Assembly: GCA_021648625.1 (NCBI GenBank)
Contig: JAKISK010000013.1
Location: 1-32,080 of the forward strand
Direction: 5' to 3'
Length of the DNA: 32,080 nt
DNA from: Thiomicrorhabdus sp.
GTDB lineage: Bacteria > Pseudomonadota > Gammaproteobacteria > Thiomicrospirales > Thiomicrospiraceae
Positions within the stretch are counted from its first letter, which is position 1, and each line of letters starts with the position of its first letter. The position numbers and the translations under genes were made by a program. Positions 9,353-18,483 of the stretch are shown one piece after another. Below the pieces are notes generated by a model. That model saw only the letters and a program-made list of their open reading frames with translations. It made no database searches and was not told where the DNA came from.

Positions 9353-10204
9353 CTATTTCGTACCTAGATTATTTTCAATTTGAGCAATTTTATTTAACCT
9401 AAGCTGCTCGAACTCTATTGGTGATAAATACTCATTTGTACTATGAGGTCTATCGTGGTTGTAATAGCCGATATACTCACTTACGACACGCTTCATATGA
9501 TCGGCTTCTATTAAGCGTTTAAGTTGATAAATAACTTCTGTTTTCAATGTTTTAAAGAAGCTTTCTATCACGGCATTGTCCCAACAGTTCCCGCGACGAC
9601 TCATGCTTTGTTTCAGTCCCCAAGAATTTAGCAGTGTACGGTAGTCATTACTAATAAATTGACTCCCTTGGTCTGTATGTACCATTAAACCTTTCGGTGG
9701 ATTTCGACTCCATAAGGCTCGCTTAAGCGCGGTTTCCGTAAGTTCTGAGCGCATATTGTTTTCAAGTGACCAACCTACGACCTTGCGTGAATAAAGGTCT
9801 ATGTAGCAAGCAAGGTAAAGCTTTCCTTGTGTTGTTTTGATCTCGGTGATGTCTCCGACCCACACTTGATTGGGGTAGCTTACCTCAAACTCTCTATTAA
9901 GCAGGTTAGGTTGAATTCTTGAACTATTTGCTGGGGCAGTGCTTCCTTTTTTAAACTTGCGTTGTGTTTTTACGATTAATTCGAGTGTTTTCATTATGTA
10001 ACCAATCTTACGACGACTGAGAACAATCTTTTTTTTGTTGAAAAGGTGGTGCTTTATTTGACGTGTACCTCCGTTTCTTTTCAGTGCGTAGAACGCATCT
10101 TCAACTAGCTTATTGGTTTTTTGCTGTTGGGCTTCTTGTTTGGTTTTATTGAGTTTTGTCCAACTAAAATAGCTACTTTTTTGAAGTTCTAAAACGTGAA
10201 GCAT
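9353..10204 (-). CDS. IS3-family transposase OrfB (DDE integrase core)
   Basis: YPNQVWVGDITEIKTTQGKLYLACYIDLYSRKVVGWS, VHTDQGSQF, MSRRGNCWDNAVIESFFKTLKTE, YNHDRPH. Confidence 0.93.
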   Translation of the reverse strand: MLHVLELQKSSYFSWTKLNKTKQEAQQQKTNKLVEDAFYALKRNGGTRQIKHHLFNKKKIVLSRRKIGYIMKTLELIVKTQRKFKKGSTAPANSSRIQPNLLNREFEVSYPNQVWVGDITEIKTTQGKLYLACYIDLYSRKVVGWSLENNMRSELTETALKRALWSRNPPKGLMVHTDQGSQFISNDYRTLLNSWGLKQSMSRRGNCWDNAVIESFFKTLKTEVIYQLKRLIEADHMKRVVSEYIGYYNHDRPHSTNEYLSPIEFEQLRLNKIAQIENNLGTK

Positions 10205-10251
10205 GACGTTTAAACTGTATTCTTCGAGATGGCTGGCTATCCAAGCGTATT

Positions 10252-10335
10252 TCAGTTCTCGAGACTCGCGAAATACGCTGTTGCCTTTTTTAGGATGTCA
10301 CGTTCCATTTTGGTTTGTTTTAGTTCCGTTTTTAA
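10252..10335 (-). pseudogene. IS3-family OrfA 3' remnant
   Basis: Reverse-strand translation ELKQTKMERDILKKATAYFASLEN* with A AAA AAG frameshift heptamer at 10285-10291; upstream part missing. Confidence 0.75.
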
Positions 10336-10347
10336 GCATAAACTACA

Positions 10348-11679
10348 TTACTTGTATCTTGATGACATATGTTTACTTATTACTCTCAAACATTCATTTA
10401 TAGGCACTTCTTCAGACTGATCAATATCAATCCAAAACACATTCGGCTTACTATCACAAAATAGCTTTAAGTTATTATTAACTTGAGCTTCGGTTTCTTT
10501 TAGTGTCATCTTAAGGTTCCTATTACAAATTACTTCTGGATTTTCTCCCAAACATATAACTAAATCAGGCTCTGGTATAAAAAATTGCGCTAATTTAATT
10601 ATCCACACGGGTAACTTGATGCGTTCTCTTTTGGAGCCAGTGAGATAGTCATAAAAATATGTATCAAACACCCAAATACATGATTTCTTTACTTTTTTAG
10701 GGTAAACTTTAATCCAATAACCGACTATATAATCAACTAAATAGTAGAGGAATAACATCATTGAAACAATAAAGCTCGATTTTTTTTGTGTATCGAGGGG
10801 GCTACTAGATCGTCTGTTTTTTTTATTACTCCATAATGTGGCTATACTTGGTATTAGATTAGGACGAGAGTGCTCATAATATAATTCGTTATGTGATGCT
10901 TCGTTGAGAACCTCCATTACCTTATTTATAACTGTCGTTTTACGTGTGCCATCAGCACCAAGAAAAGCTATCGTATAGCCAGGAGGGGAAAAGAAGCGGT
11001 AAGCTTTGAATAGCTTTAACTTTAAGTTTAACACCTTGGTTTTGAAGTGTTTAGTAAGTTGTTTTTGACCTAGTATTGCTAGCTTTGTTATAATTTTTGG
11101 ACTGTAATTACTTTGAAGCGCTTCCGATAGGTCGTCCAAAAAATCAACTGAGTATATTTTAGAAAGTTCCTGTCTATATAAATATTTATTTTTGCCCCAA
11201 GCTATTTTAGCTGGCTCAAAATATTTCAGTTGTATTTTCTTATTATTTAGAGCTTCTTTTAAAAATGCAATTAAATTTGAATCCTCATCATTTGCAACCT
11301 TTATACCATTGTGTGTATGAACTCTTGATAAAAGAAAATCAACTGGGAACATGGAGCTACTTTTATACGGTAATATTGATTCATGAACATCTATTTGCAA
11401 TGCATACCAGCAAGCAGCGTTAAAACCTGTAACGCAAATCCTAGGAGATAATTGCCCGTATCGTATAATAATTTCCCCTTCCGTTCTTTGCAAGACTCTA
11501 TATAAAGCTTTATAGAACCTATTAATGTCCTTGCTTTTCACAAGAATATCTAAATCACTTCCCCCTAATGAAGTTGGCAAAGTATCGTAATTTCTAAGAA
11601 CACAATACTGTATTTGTTGAGCGTTTAACTCAGTGAAAAAGGGCACAAGAAAAATCTTGTTATCGACTAAACTAGACAA
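10348..11679 (-). CDS. Nucleotidyltransferase-like N-terminal domain fused to thymidylate-kinase-like P-loop domain (copy 1)
   Basis: YCVLRNYDTLPTSLGGSDLDILV (NT-like); TIAFLGADGTRKTTVINKV (P-loop-like); PDLVICL; same architecture as 15408-16742. Confidence 0.65.
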   Translation of the reverse strand: MSSLVDNKIFLVPFFTELNAQQIQYCVLRNYDTLPTSLGGSDLDILVKSKDINRFYKALYRVLQRTEGEIIIRYGQLSPRICVTGFNAACWYALQIDVHESILPYKSSSMFPVDFLLSRVHTHNGIKVANDEDSNLIAFLKEALNNKKIQLKYFEPAKIAWGKNKYLYRQELSKIYSVDFLDDLSEALQSNYSPKIITKLAILGQKQLTKHFKTKVLNLKLKLFKAYRFFSPPGYTIAFLGADGTRKTTVINKVMEVLNEASHNELYYEHSRPNLIPSIATLWSNKKNRRSSSPLDTQKKSSFIVSMMLFLYYLVDYIVGYWIKVYPKKVKKSCIWVFDTYFYDYLTGSKRERIKLPVWIIKLAQFFIPEPDLVICLGENPEVICNRNLKMTLKETEAQVNNNLKLFCDSKPNVFWIDIDQSEEVPINECLRVISKHMSSRYK

Positions 11680-11795
11680 TGCAGGTTCCTTTAATGTTTT
11701 AGCTTAAAAGTATCTAGGCAATAAATTATTATCACATTTTACCTACAAAACTAATTCTGCTCAGATATATAAATGGCGAACTTTTTTATATTGAA

Positions 11796-12890
11796 TCAAA
11801 TCAATGCAAAATTTTCATCAGATATTGCTATATTGATTACTGTAATTTTAGTGTGATAATCATCAAAATCAACACTACCCTCTTTATGACAAATAAAGAT
11901 CGATTTTAACAAATATATAACAATCATTATTTTTTTTTGAGACTCTGAAAATTTATTTAAATTTTTTACCTGATATTCCATATCAAACTGTCGAATAAGG
12001 CTCATATAAATATCCAAGTGAGTTTTTCGATTAACTAAACTCTCAACTTGATAAACAAAATGCAATACATCCATCCAAACCAAGCCAGAAAGATCTGCAT
12101 GCTCCCAGTCAAAAACAAAAAGCTCTCCACCTTGTTTTTTTCGAATATTCCATGGAGCAAAATCCCCATGCTCAATGGCTTGCATGATCGGAAAATTTTC
12201 AATTGACCCTAATGATTGATACACCCTGTCAATAACCTTCATCAGTCGTTGATCGCTCACAACAAGCTTCAAGTTCAACATCAATGACTCAATAGTATCC
12301 CAAAAACTTGTAACCTCATTTTTTACCAACGAATCAAGATAATGTAAGTGCGCTAAAGACAACAATTCCCCTGAACTTTTATTGGAGCCTACAGACTGTA
12401 TTGAATATGACATTTTCGGATTTTCAAACGTCCCTGAGGACAGTATTTGTGGAAAGTCACCGGCAACATTTTGACTCATAAGCACCTTAAGTACTTCAAC
12501 TTCATGCTCAACAACCTTGCGCGCAGCTGGTAACAATGCAATTCGTGCATAAGATAGCTCATCACCTTCTAAATTCATTATTTTTAAGGTTGACTTACTT
12601 CTAGGACCCACATCAGAAACAAGTACTCCAACCACTTTAATATTAGAAAGCTCAAGACTCTTTAACACCTCATTTAAATGCGGGCATAAGCGATTAATAC
12701 AGTCAATCTTCTCTATATAATTAAATTTTGATAATAAAGGTAAAAATATATAGTTAAAAAACTTATATATATGCCCTAATAGTCTCGACGGATAATACAT
12801 CTGCAATGCAGAGCGCATTACTCTGCCATTTTCAGTAGGTAGCAACAAACGAATCGAGCCATTTTTTCGCCTTAATACTAAGTAATTCAA
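11796..12890 (-). CDS. Aminoglycoside phosphotransferase/choline-kinase-fold protein
   Basis: Brenner-type HGDFAPWNIR and FVFDWEHADLSG metal-binding segment. Confidence 0.72.
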   Translation of the reverse strand: MNYLVLRRKNGSIRLLLPTENGRVMRSALQMYYPSRLLGHIYKFFNYIFLPLLSKFNYIEKIDCINRLCPHLNEVLKSLELSNIKVVGVLVSDVGPRSKSTLKIMNLEGDELSYARIALLPAARKVVEHEVEVLKVLMSQNVAGDFPQILSSGTFENPKMSYSIQSVGSNKSSGELLSLAHLHYLDSLVKNEVTSFWDTIESLMLNLKLVVSDQRLMKVIDRVYQSLGSIENFPIMQAIEHGDFAPWNIRKKQGGELFVFDWEHADLSGLVWMDVLHFVYQVESLVNRKTHLDIYMSLIRQFDMEYQVKNLNKFSESQKKIMIVIYLLKSIFICHKEGSVDFDDYHTKITVINIAISDENFALI

Positions 12891-14161
12891 GAGTGAGCCC
12901 TCGCTAAATTCTTCTGTTTTATAAAAAGTACAATCAAACCTGCCACTACGCCTGAAATTAATGCCAGCATAATCCCCGCTTCATGTAAACTAGAAACTGT
13001 AACCATCGCTACCATAATAGAGACCAAAGCCCACCAAAAGCTGGATACTGCTAACGTAGCAACGCTTCCCAAAACCCTATAATAAAAAGAACCTATTCTA
13101 TACAAATACATAAATAGGTAATACACTCCTTGAAATATAATCAAATAGGCAAACACACGATATTCACTACCATAAAAGAAAACGATAAGCCATTCACTAA
13201 AAAAAACAAGAACGACAATAAATAACATAAGAGCCAATGTGCCTAATAACGCCATTTTCTTTAGGTATACAGTCATCTTTTTATAGCCATATTTTTCAAA
13301 TTTCAAGGATGTTTGAACAATAATCACATTATCCATCCATTGAAAAAAAACATTAATCGGGCCGAGTAAATTTTGAATCGCCTTAATAGCCGCAGCAGCT
13401 TGAGCACCAATCATTCCTGCTCCAACAAGAATAACCCCTGAGCCACCTAACCACTGTAGCTGCCAAGAATAAAGATAGTCACGATTAACTCTCCAATATT
13501 TGACTAACAACCTTCTCGAATATCCAAAATTAGGCCTTAGCCTAAGGAAATATATTGTCAGAACGGCCGTTAAAAAAAATGTAATAAAGTACACCATAAA
13601 AGCTCTTTCAACACTGAGTTGCTCATTCCAAAACAACACAAATAAACATACAAACTGTCCTCCGTAAGCCACTATGTCAATAATGAGTACCGCTCTTGGA
13701 TTAGAAGTTGCATAAAGGTACCGCCTTAACCAGTCTTGAATCATAAACCCAAATACCGTAACGCCTATAATTAGGTGCAAAGATCGTAAACTAAGCTCTT
13801 CTGAAAAATAACCAATCAAAAATGTAAAAAGATAAACCAATATACTGGCCGCTAAAGAAACCAATAATGCATAGCCAAAATAACCTCGCACCAAAAAACT
13901 TTTATATCTTATTCTCTCTACGGGAGGAAGAATGGACATCATTTGAGCAACAACTAAAGATTGTAGGAATGTATTTGCATATAACAGTAACGCTAAGCCT
14001 ACTACATATATACCAAAGTCTTCAATACCCAAACCTCTTGCTAATAAAATACCAATACAAAAATTAGATGCAGAGACAAGCCCTTGATCAAGTAAAGACC
14101 ATAACTTAGAATTTTTAGAGGGGAGGTTTAGTTTTTTCATTTTATTTTTAACAAGAATCAC
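12887..14161 (-). CDS. Wzx-like polysaccharide flippase (MATE/MOP superfamily)
   Basis: Multiple TM segments; N-terminal SLLDQGLVSASNFCIGILLARGLGIEDFGIYVVGLALLLY typical of O-antigen/EPS translocases. Confidence 0.8.
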   Translation of the reverse strand: MILVKNKMKKLNLPSKNSKLWSLLDQGLVSASNFCIGILLARGLGIEDFGIYVVGLALLLYANTFLQSLVVAQMMSILPPVERIRYKSFLVRGYFGYALLVSLAASILVYLFTFLIGYFSEELSLRSLHLIIGVTVFGFMIQDWLRRYLYATSNPRAVLIIDIVAYGGQFVCLFVLFWNEQLSVERAFMVYFITFFLTAVLTIYFLRLRPNFGYSRRLLVKYWRVNRDYLYSWQLQWLGGSGVILVGAGMIGAQAAAAIKAIQNLLGPINVFFQWMDNVIIVQTSLKFEKYGYKKMTVYLKKMALLGTLALMLFIVVLVFFSEWLIVFFYGSEYRVFAYLIIFQGVYYLFMYLYRIGSFYYRVLGSVATLAVSSFWWALVSIMVAMVTVSSLHEAGIMLALISGVVAGLIVLFIKQKNLARAHS

Positions 14162-15402
14162 TTCGGACTATAATCACTCGGTTTATTCTGTTCACCAATC
14201 TTTTTTACTAACTTTGTCCAGGTATGCGTTTTAGCATGTTTTTGTACCCGTTTAGAGGCATCATTTAAAACAGTTATATTGCTATAATAAGCCATCGCAA
14301 CTTCTAAATCCTTAACCAGATCCGCTTCACTCTTATTAATAACGGAAACGTTACCTACCTCCCCGCTCCCCAAAATTTGACCTGGCCCTCCTATGTCTAA
14401 GCAGATTATTGGTAATCCATGAGACATGGCCTCAAGAACAACCATTCCACCAGAGTCATGTAAACTAGGAAATAGCAACACATCATGCGCCATATAAAAG
14501 TCATCTATCTGCTCTTTAGAAACCCAATCGATCCAAGTTAGTTTTTCCTCAATTTCTAAATCTATAGCAATTTGTTCCCATAATTTTTTAGCCTTACCTG
14601 TTCCGACCATGGTAAGTGTTGCATTTGGAAATTTATGACTATACTCTGAAAATGCCCTTAACCCCAGCCCCATGCCTTTCCATTCAAGAAAGCGCCCAAT
14701 AAATAAAAATTTAACCCCCTTATCTACATTAAATTTTTTAAGTTTAGAATCAGGTAATTCACTTTGGCTTAACGCAATAGCTAATTGAATTGATACTTTT
14801 TTATGAAATCGCTTAGGTATTAAATTTTTAGTTTGCTCAGAAGTAACAAAAACATGAGTGCTGCGTGAAAATATCAACCACATTCTTGGGTCTAGCTTTA
14901 TAAACAAATTTAAGAAGTCTCTAACTAAGTCTGCAAACCATTGCGACCAACTGTAATGCTTTCTGAGTCTAAATGGCACAGATTCTCCACCTGCAACAGG
15001 CCCAAAGAAAAAAGGTTTATTTAAAAAAATCAAATAGCTTGGCTGTCTTACACCTACAAATGTTATATGTTGTACATAGTCAATATCTATATTTTTTATT
15101 AATCGTTTAGCCACTCGGTAAATACCAAGTTGCCATAGCCCATAATACATCTGCACCCCAAAAGGTATCTTTTTAGCCTTCAAAAATGGGGTAGGCAGAT
15201 CATAATAGATAAAATGTACATTTTTAGTATTGGGAATGCTATCACGTGCCCCCTCTATAGCCGTTTTATTATTAGCTCTAGTTAGGACATGTAATTCATG
15301 ACCCAATTTAGCAAGCTCACAGACCCAGGCCCAACCCACACCTGGCTCGGAACCTTTGTTGGGTTCACAAGCATAGGCTGAAAGTAATATTGTTTGGGGC
15401 AC
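14158..15402 (-). CDS. Glycosyltransferase family 4 (GT-B)
   Basis: SAYACEPNKGSEPGVGWAWVCELAKLGHELHVLTR; FIGRFLEWKGMGLGLRAF; LFPSLHDSGGMVVLEAMSHGLPIICLDIGGPG. Confidence 0.88.
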   Translation of the reverse strand: MPQTILLSAYACEPNKGSEPGVGWAWVCELAKLGHELHVLTRANNKTAIEGARDSIPNTKNVHFIYYDLPTPFLKAKKIPFGVQMYYGLWQLGIYRVAKRLIKNIDIDYVQHITFVGVRQPSYLIFLNKPFFFGPVAGGESVPFRLRKHYSWSQWFADLVRDFLNLFIKLDPRMWLIFSRSTHVFVTSEQTKNLIPKRFHKKVSIQLAIALSQSELPDSKLKKFNVDKGVKFLFIGRFLEWKGMGLGLRAFSEYSHKFPNATLTMVGTGKAKKLWEQIAIDLEIEEKLTWIDWVSKEQIDDFYMAHDVLLFPSLHDSGGMVVLEAMSHGLPIICLDIGGPGQILGSGEVGNVSVINKSEADLVKDLEVAMAYYSNITVLNDASKRVQKHAKTHTWTKLVKKIGEQNKPSDYSPK

Positions 15403-15407
15403 TTCAA

Positions 15408-16742
15408 TTACTCCTTAATTTGCCGAAGAGCATTTCTTTCTAACTTTGACAAAAGTACAGACAACACTTGCTCACACGTTTTTTCTATTTCAACGTTTGT
15501 ATCAATAAGGTAAGCATTCTCTAAATTTCGAGGTAATGCCTCATATTTTTTCACCTGCTCTGTAGCAATGGAAAGTGACACCTCTCCTTTTCTCTCAACA
15601 AGTACCTGAGCAGGAGCTGTCAATACCAACCATATATCTGGCTTGGGTATAAACAACTCAAAAACTGACGTTAATCTAAAGCTATTAGGAAGCCTGTAAC
15701 GATAGGAATCTACTAACATATCATGATAATATCGATCAAATACGATCAACGTAGAAGACATTTTTTTAGGCCAAATAAACCGTAACCAACCGAACCAATA
15801 ATCTAAAGTAAAAAGGATTAATTTTAATACACCAAAGAAAAAAGATCTTGGTGACTGTGCATGAGGGTTTGCCACACTCGTACCTGCGTTAACCTTTCCA
15901 AAATGAGGGCGTAAATGGTAATATTGCGTTTTTCTAAATGCATCCCGAATACTATCCATCACAAAATCGATAATGGTCGACTTACCACTACCATCAGGGC
16001 CTAGAACTGCAATAACAAGCCCTGTTGGATTGAACGCTCTGCTCCATTTTCGTTGCATGTTTTTAACTTTGCTCCCCCAAGCATCCATCTTACTTTCCAT
16101 ATGGTTATGATTACAAGCATCTACCTGCAATACTCTAATGTTACTCTGAAACCAATTGAGGTTTCCTATCTGTATTGCTTTCTCCACATTCAGAGAGAGT
16201 TCCACACTAAATAACTCTTTCAAAGCCAATCGACATACGCTCTCATTCGATTCAAACAACAACTGAAAATATTCCAAGTGAGCGACATCAAAAGAGCTTT
16301 TAGCCAGTCTCTTTATTAAATAATATTTGAAATTGTCTTTTATACAGGGAACCCATAAACCATCAGAATTTTTAACTTTATTGTGTAAAACTTTTTTATT
16401 TTTTAACCATAACTGTCCATCTGTTCGGTAGTCATAGCATGCATCCAATGCAATACAGGCAAGCTCCATTCCAAACTGCATACCAAACACATAATATGTA
16501 GCAGATATTTCATAACGTAAAACCTGCAAGAGCCTTGCTCTCCTTAATGCATTTTTTTTCGAAAATAACAGCTCAAGTTTGCAAAAGTCAGCCTCTGAAA
16601 CCATAAAACCAACATCAGAATCAATTGTCTCAGGGTAGCCATTTACATTTCCTAAAAGCACATAGTCAATTTGATTTTTTTCAAGCTCATTACAAAACTC
16701 ATAAAACATTTCAATACATTTATTTTTTATACCCTGCGACAT
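15408..16742 (-). CDS. Nucleotidyltransferase-like N-terminal domain fused to thymidylate-kinase-like P-loop domain (copy 2)
   Basis: YVLLGNVNGYPETIDSDVGFMV; LVIAVLGPDGSGKSTIIDFV (intact Walker A); YYHLRPHFG; LIVFDRYYHDMLVD. Confidence 0.68.
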   Translation of the reverse strand: MSQGIKNKCIEMFYEFCNELEKNQIDYVLLGNVNGYPETIDSDVGFMVSEADFCKLELLFSKKNALRRARLLQVLRYEISATYYVFGMQFGMELACIALDACYDYRTDGQLWLKNKKVLHNKVKNSDGLWVPCIKDNFKYYLIKRLAKSSFDVAHLEYFQLLFESNESVCRLALKELFSVELSLNVEKAIQIGNLNWFQSNIRVLQVDACNHNHMESKMDAWGSKVKNMQRKWSRAFNPTGLVIAVLGPDGSGKSTIIDFVMDSIRDAFRKTQYYHLRPHFGKVNAGTSVANPHAQSPRSFFFGVLKLILFTLDYWFGWLRFIWPKKMSSTLIVFDRYYHDMLVDSYRYRLPNSFRLTSVFELFIPKPDIWLVLTAPAQVLVERKGEVSLSIATEQVKKYEALPRNLENAYLIDTNVEIEKTCEQVLSVLLSKLERNALRQIKE

Positions 16743-16828
16743 GCAATTCAGTGTCCTTTTAAAAGTTATTTAAGCTAAATATTCATGCTTTTTGTATAAA
16801 AAAGAGAATAAAAAAACTTCTTTATTAT

Positions 16829-17536
16829 TTACAACGCTACAGCTCTGCCAAAAACAAACTCTTTTTGCTTAACATCAAGTTGATTAAACAAGGCTTTAAT
16901 AAAATCATCCTGATTTTGATAAGCAAGCTCAACATCTTCTGTTATCGAAGAAACTCTAAATAGTAATCCATCAGGAATCTTCCCTGAAAAACCATATTTC
17001 AGTTGAATTAATTTTCTACTCACGCCAGGTAAAGTAACTTTATCTCCAATCACTATCCAATAAGTAATCGGCTCAACTCTCCCTGGTGCGGTGGCTAAAA
17101 GCCTGCGAACTAATAACGTTCTCTCTGCATCCAGCTTTATTTTTTCATCTCTAATATGAGTAATTTGAAACCCTTGAGCAGGATAACAAAACTCAGGACG
17201 ATGAACCTGATTTTGGTCACTACTTTGATCTGTCCCATAGGCTAAAGATAAAAAAACATCGTCACTGTTTTTATTCTTATAGTGCCTTTCCAGAATGTCT
17301 GAATAAATTTCATTTAAACTCTCTTCAACATCAGGTGCTTTAATTAAAGCCAGCTCTATTTTACTGGCCTTCCAATCACCTAGTTGTTTTGGAACAATGC
17401 TCTTTAATGATTCTTGGTTTTTTAAATTGGCCATATACTCAGTCGGCTTTAAATAATTTACGGTAAAGTATGAAAAAACCATCAAAATTGAAATTATTAT
17501 TACAGGCAGATTAAACATTTTCATTTTGACCCTCAC
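16829..17536 (-). CDS. epsI: Exosortase-associated EpsI family protein (DUF3485)
   Basis: LGDWKA, QVHRPEFCYPAQGFQI, RRLLA...GRVEPITYWIVIGD; adjacent to exosortase. Confidence 0.87.
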   Translation of the reverse strand: MRVKMKMFNLPVIIISILMVFSYFTVNYLKPTEYMANLKNQESLKSIVPKQLGDWKASKIELALIKAPDVEESLNEIYSDILERHYKNKNSDDVFLSLAYGTDQSSDQNQVHRPEFCYPAQGFQITHIRDEKIKLDAERTLLVRRLLATAPGRVEPITYWIVIGDKVTLPGVSRKLIQLKYGFSGKIPDGLLFRVSSITEDVELAYQNQDDFIKALFNQLDVKQKEFVFGRAVAL

Positions 17537-18428
17537 TTTTTTTCATTTTTTTAGAAAGCCACCTTAAAAAAGTATCCGTAAAAATAATAAAGACCAAAGC
17601 AACAAAAAACAGTACAAAACCAGCAAAGTCATGTAAAAAACCTTGCCCAGCCTCATCGCCATAGTGAAAAGTAATTAATACCAAAACAATAACCCTTATC
17701 ACATTCGCAATAAAAGCGATTGGAACAATAAGAATGGCTAATGTTATATTTCTAAGTGCGGAAGTGCTTTTAATTAGATATAAATAAAGCAGTCCCATCG
17801 CTTCTAAAGAGATAATCGTGTGTACTCCAGCACATGCATCCGCTACCAACAATTTATAATAACCAATTTGTAATATCACGCCTGTTCGAGCGATTGGATA
17901 ATCAAAAAAATGAAGTATATTTTCAGATACATAGGAAACGGCTATTTTTAACGGTAACGTTATCATTGCTAAAACAGCGCCAGGAATAGGAACTAAAAAC
18001 AATAAAAATAAAATAGGGAACCATAATCTTTTTACACTAGAATATCCAAAAAAAGCTAGAAAAAATCCAAATAGTAAAAAAAACTGTGATAAAACGGCAA
18101 ACTCTAGTAGGCTTTGTGATTTTCCGATAATGTATAAAAATGCACTCATTAACATACATAAATAACCCATAACTTTACTAGATGATGTACTGTCATTAGG
18201 GTCTAAAGACTTCCAATTACTCCAAAATAAAAAAATAACGATTGCAAAAACAATTGGCCCATGTGCTTGTTCATCGGTTACCCATACTTCATTGAATAAT
18301 TGAGCATATATAGACCAATAAAGCAGTACAAAAGCAGCTAAAAAAGGGACAATAATTGAAAGTTTTGTTATTTCAACCGTATTCATTTTATTAAAAACTT
18401 TATTGTTTATTAAGTTCAAACCATCCAC
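17511..18428 (-). CDS. xrtB: Exosortase, XrtB-like (ATG at 18386 possible start)
   Basis: Polytopic; VADACAGVHTIISLEAMGLLYLYL (Cys), IANVIRVIVLV (Arg), FLHDFAGFVLFF (His) catalytic positions; epsI neighbour. Confidence 0.87.
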   Translation of the reverse strand: MDGLNLINNKVFNKMNTVEITKLSIIVPFLAAFVLLYWSIYAQLFNEVWVTDEQAHGPIVFAIVIFLFWSNWKSLDPNDSTSSSKVMGYLCMLMSAFLYIIGKSQSLLEFAVLSQFFLLFGFFLAFFGYSSVKRLWFPILFLLFLVPIPGAVLAMITLPLKIAVSYVSENILHFFDYPIARTGVILQIGYYKLLVADACAGVHTIISLEAMGLLYLYLIKSTSALRNITLAILIVPIAFIANVIRVIVLVLITFHYGDEAGQGFLHDFAGFVLFFVALVFIIFTDTFLRWLSKKMKKSEGQNENV

Positions 18429-18483
18429 CCTTTTTTAACCAAACTCAAGCTTACATTTACGTATACCGTATTGCCGTTAAACA

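Larger units (their letters stand above)
9345..10335 (-). mobile_element. Truncated IS3-family insertion sequence (orfB intact, orfA only as 3' remnant)
   Basis: orfB DDE transposase; candidate terminal repeat TGTCAACACTATTTCGTACC at 9345; orfA 3' remnant with AAAAAAG slippery site. Confidence 0.75.

Noticed and set aside
10203-10420. Small + strand ORFs of 66 and 63 aa
   Set aside because: Overlap the IS3 orfA remnant and the 3' end of NT-TMK copy 1 on the opposite strand; no coding evidence.
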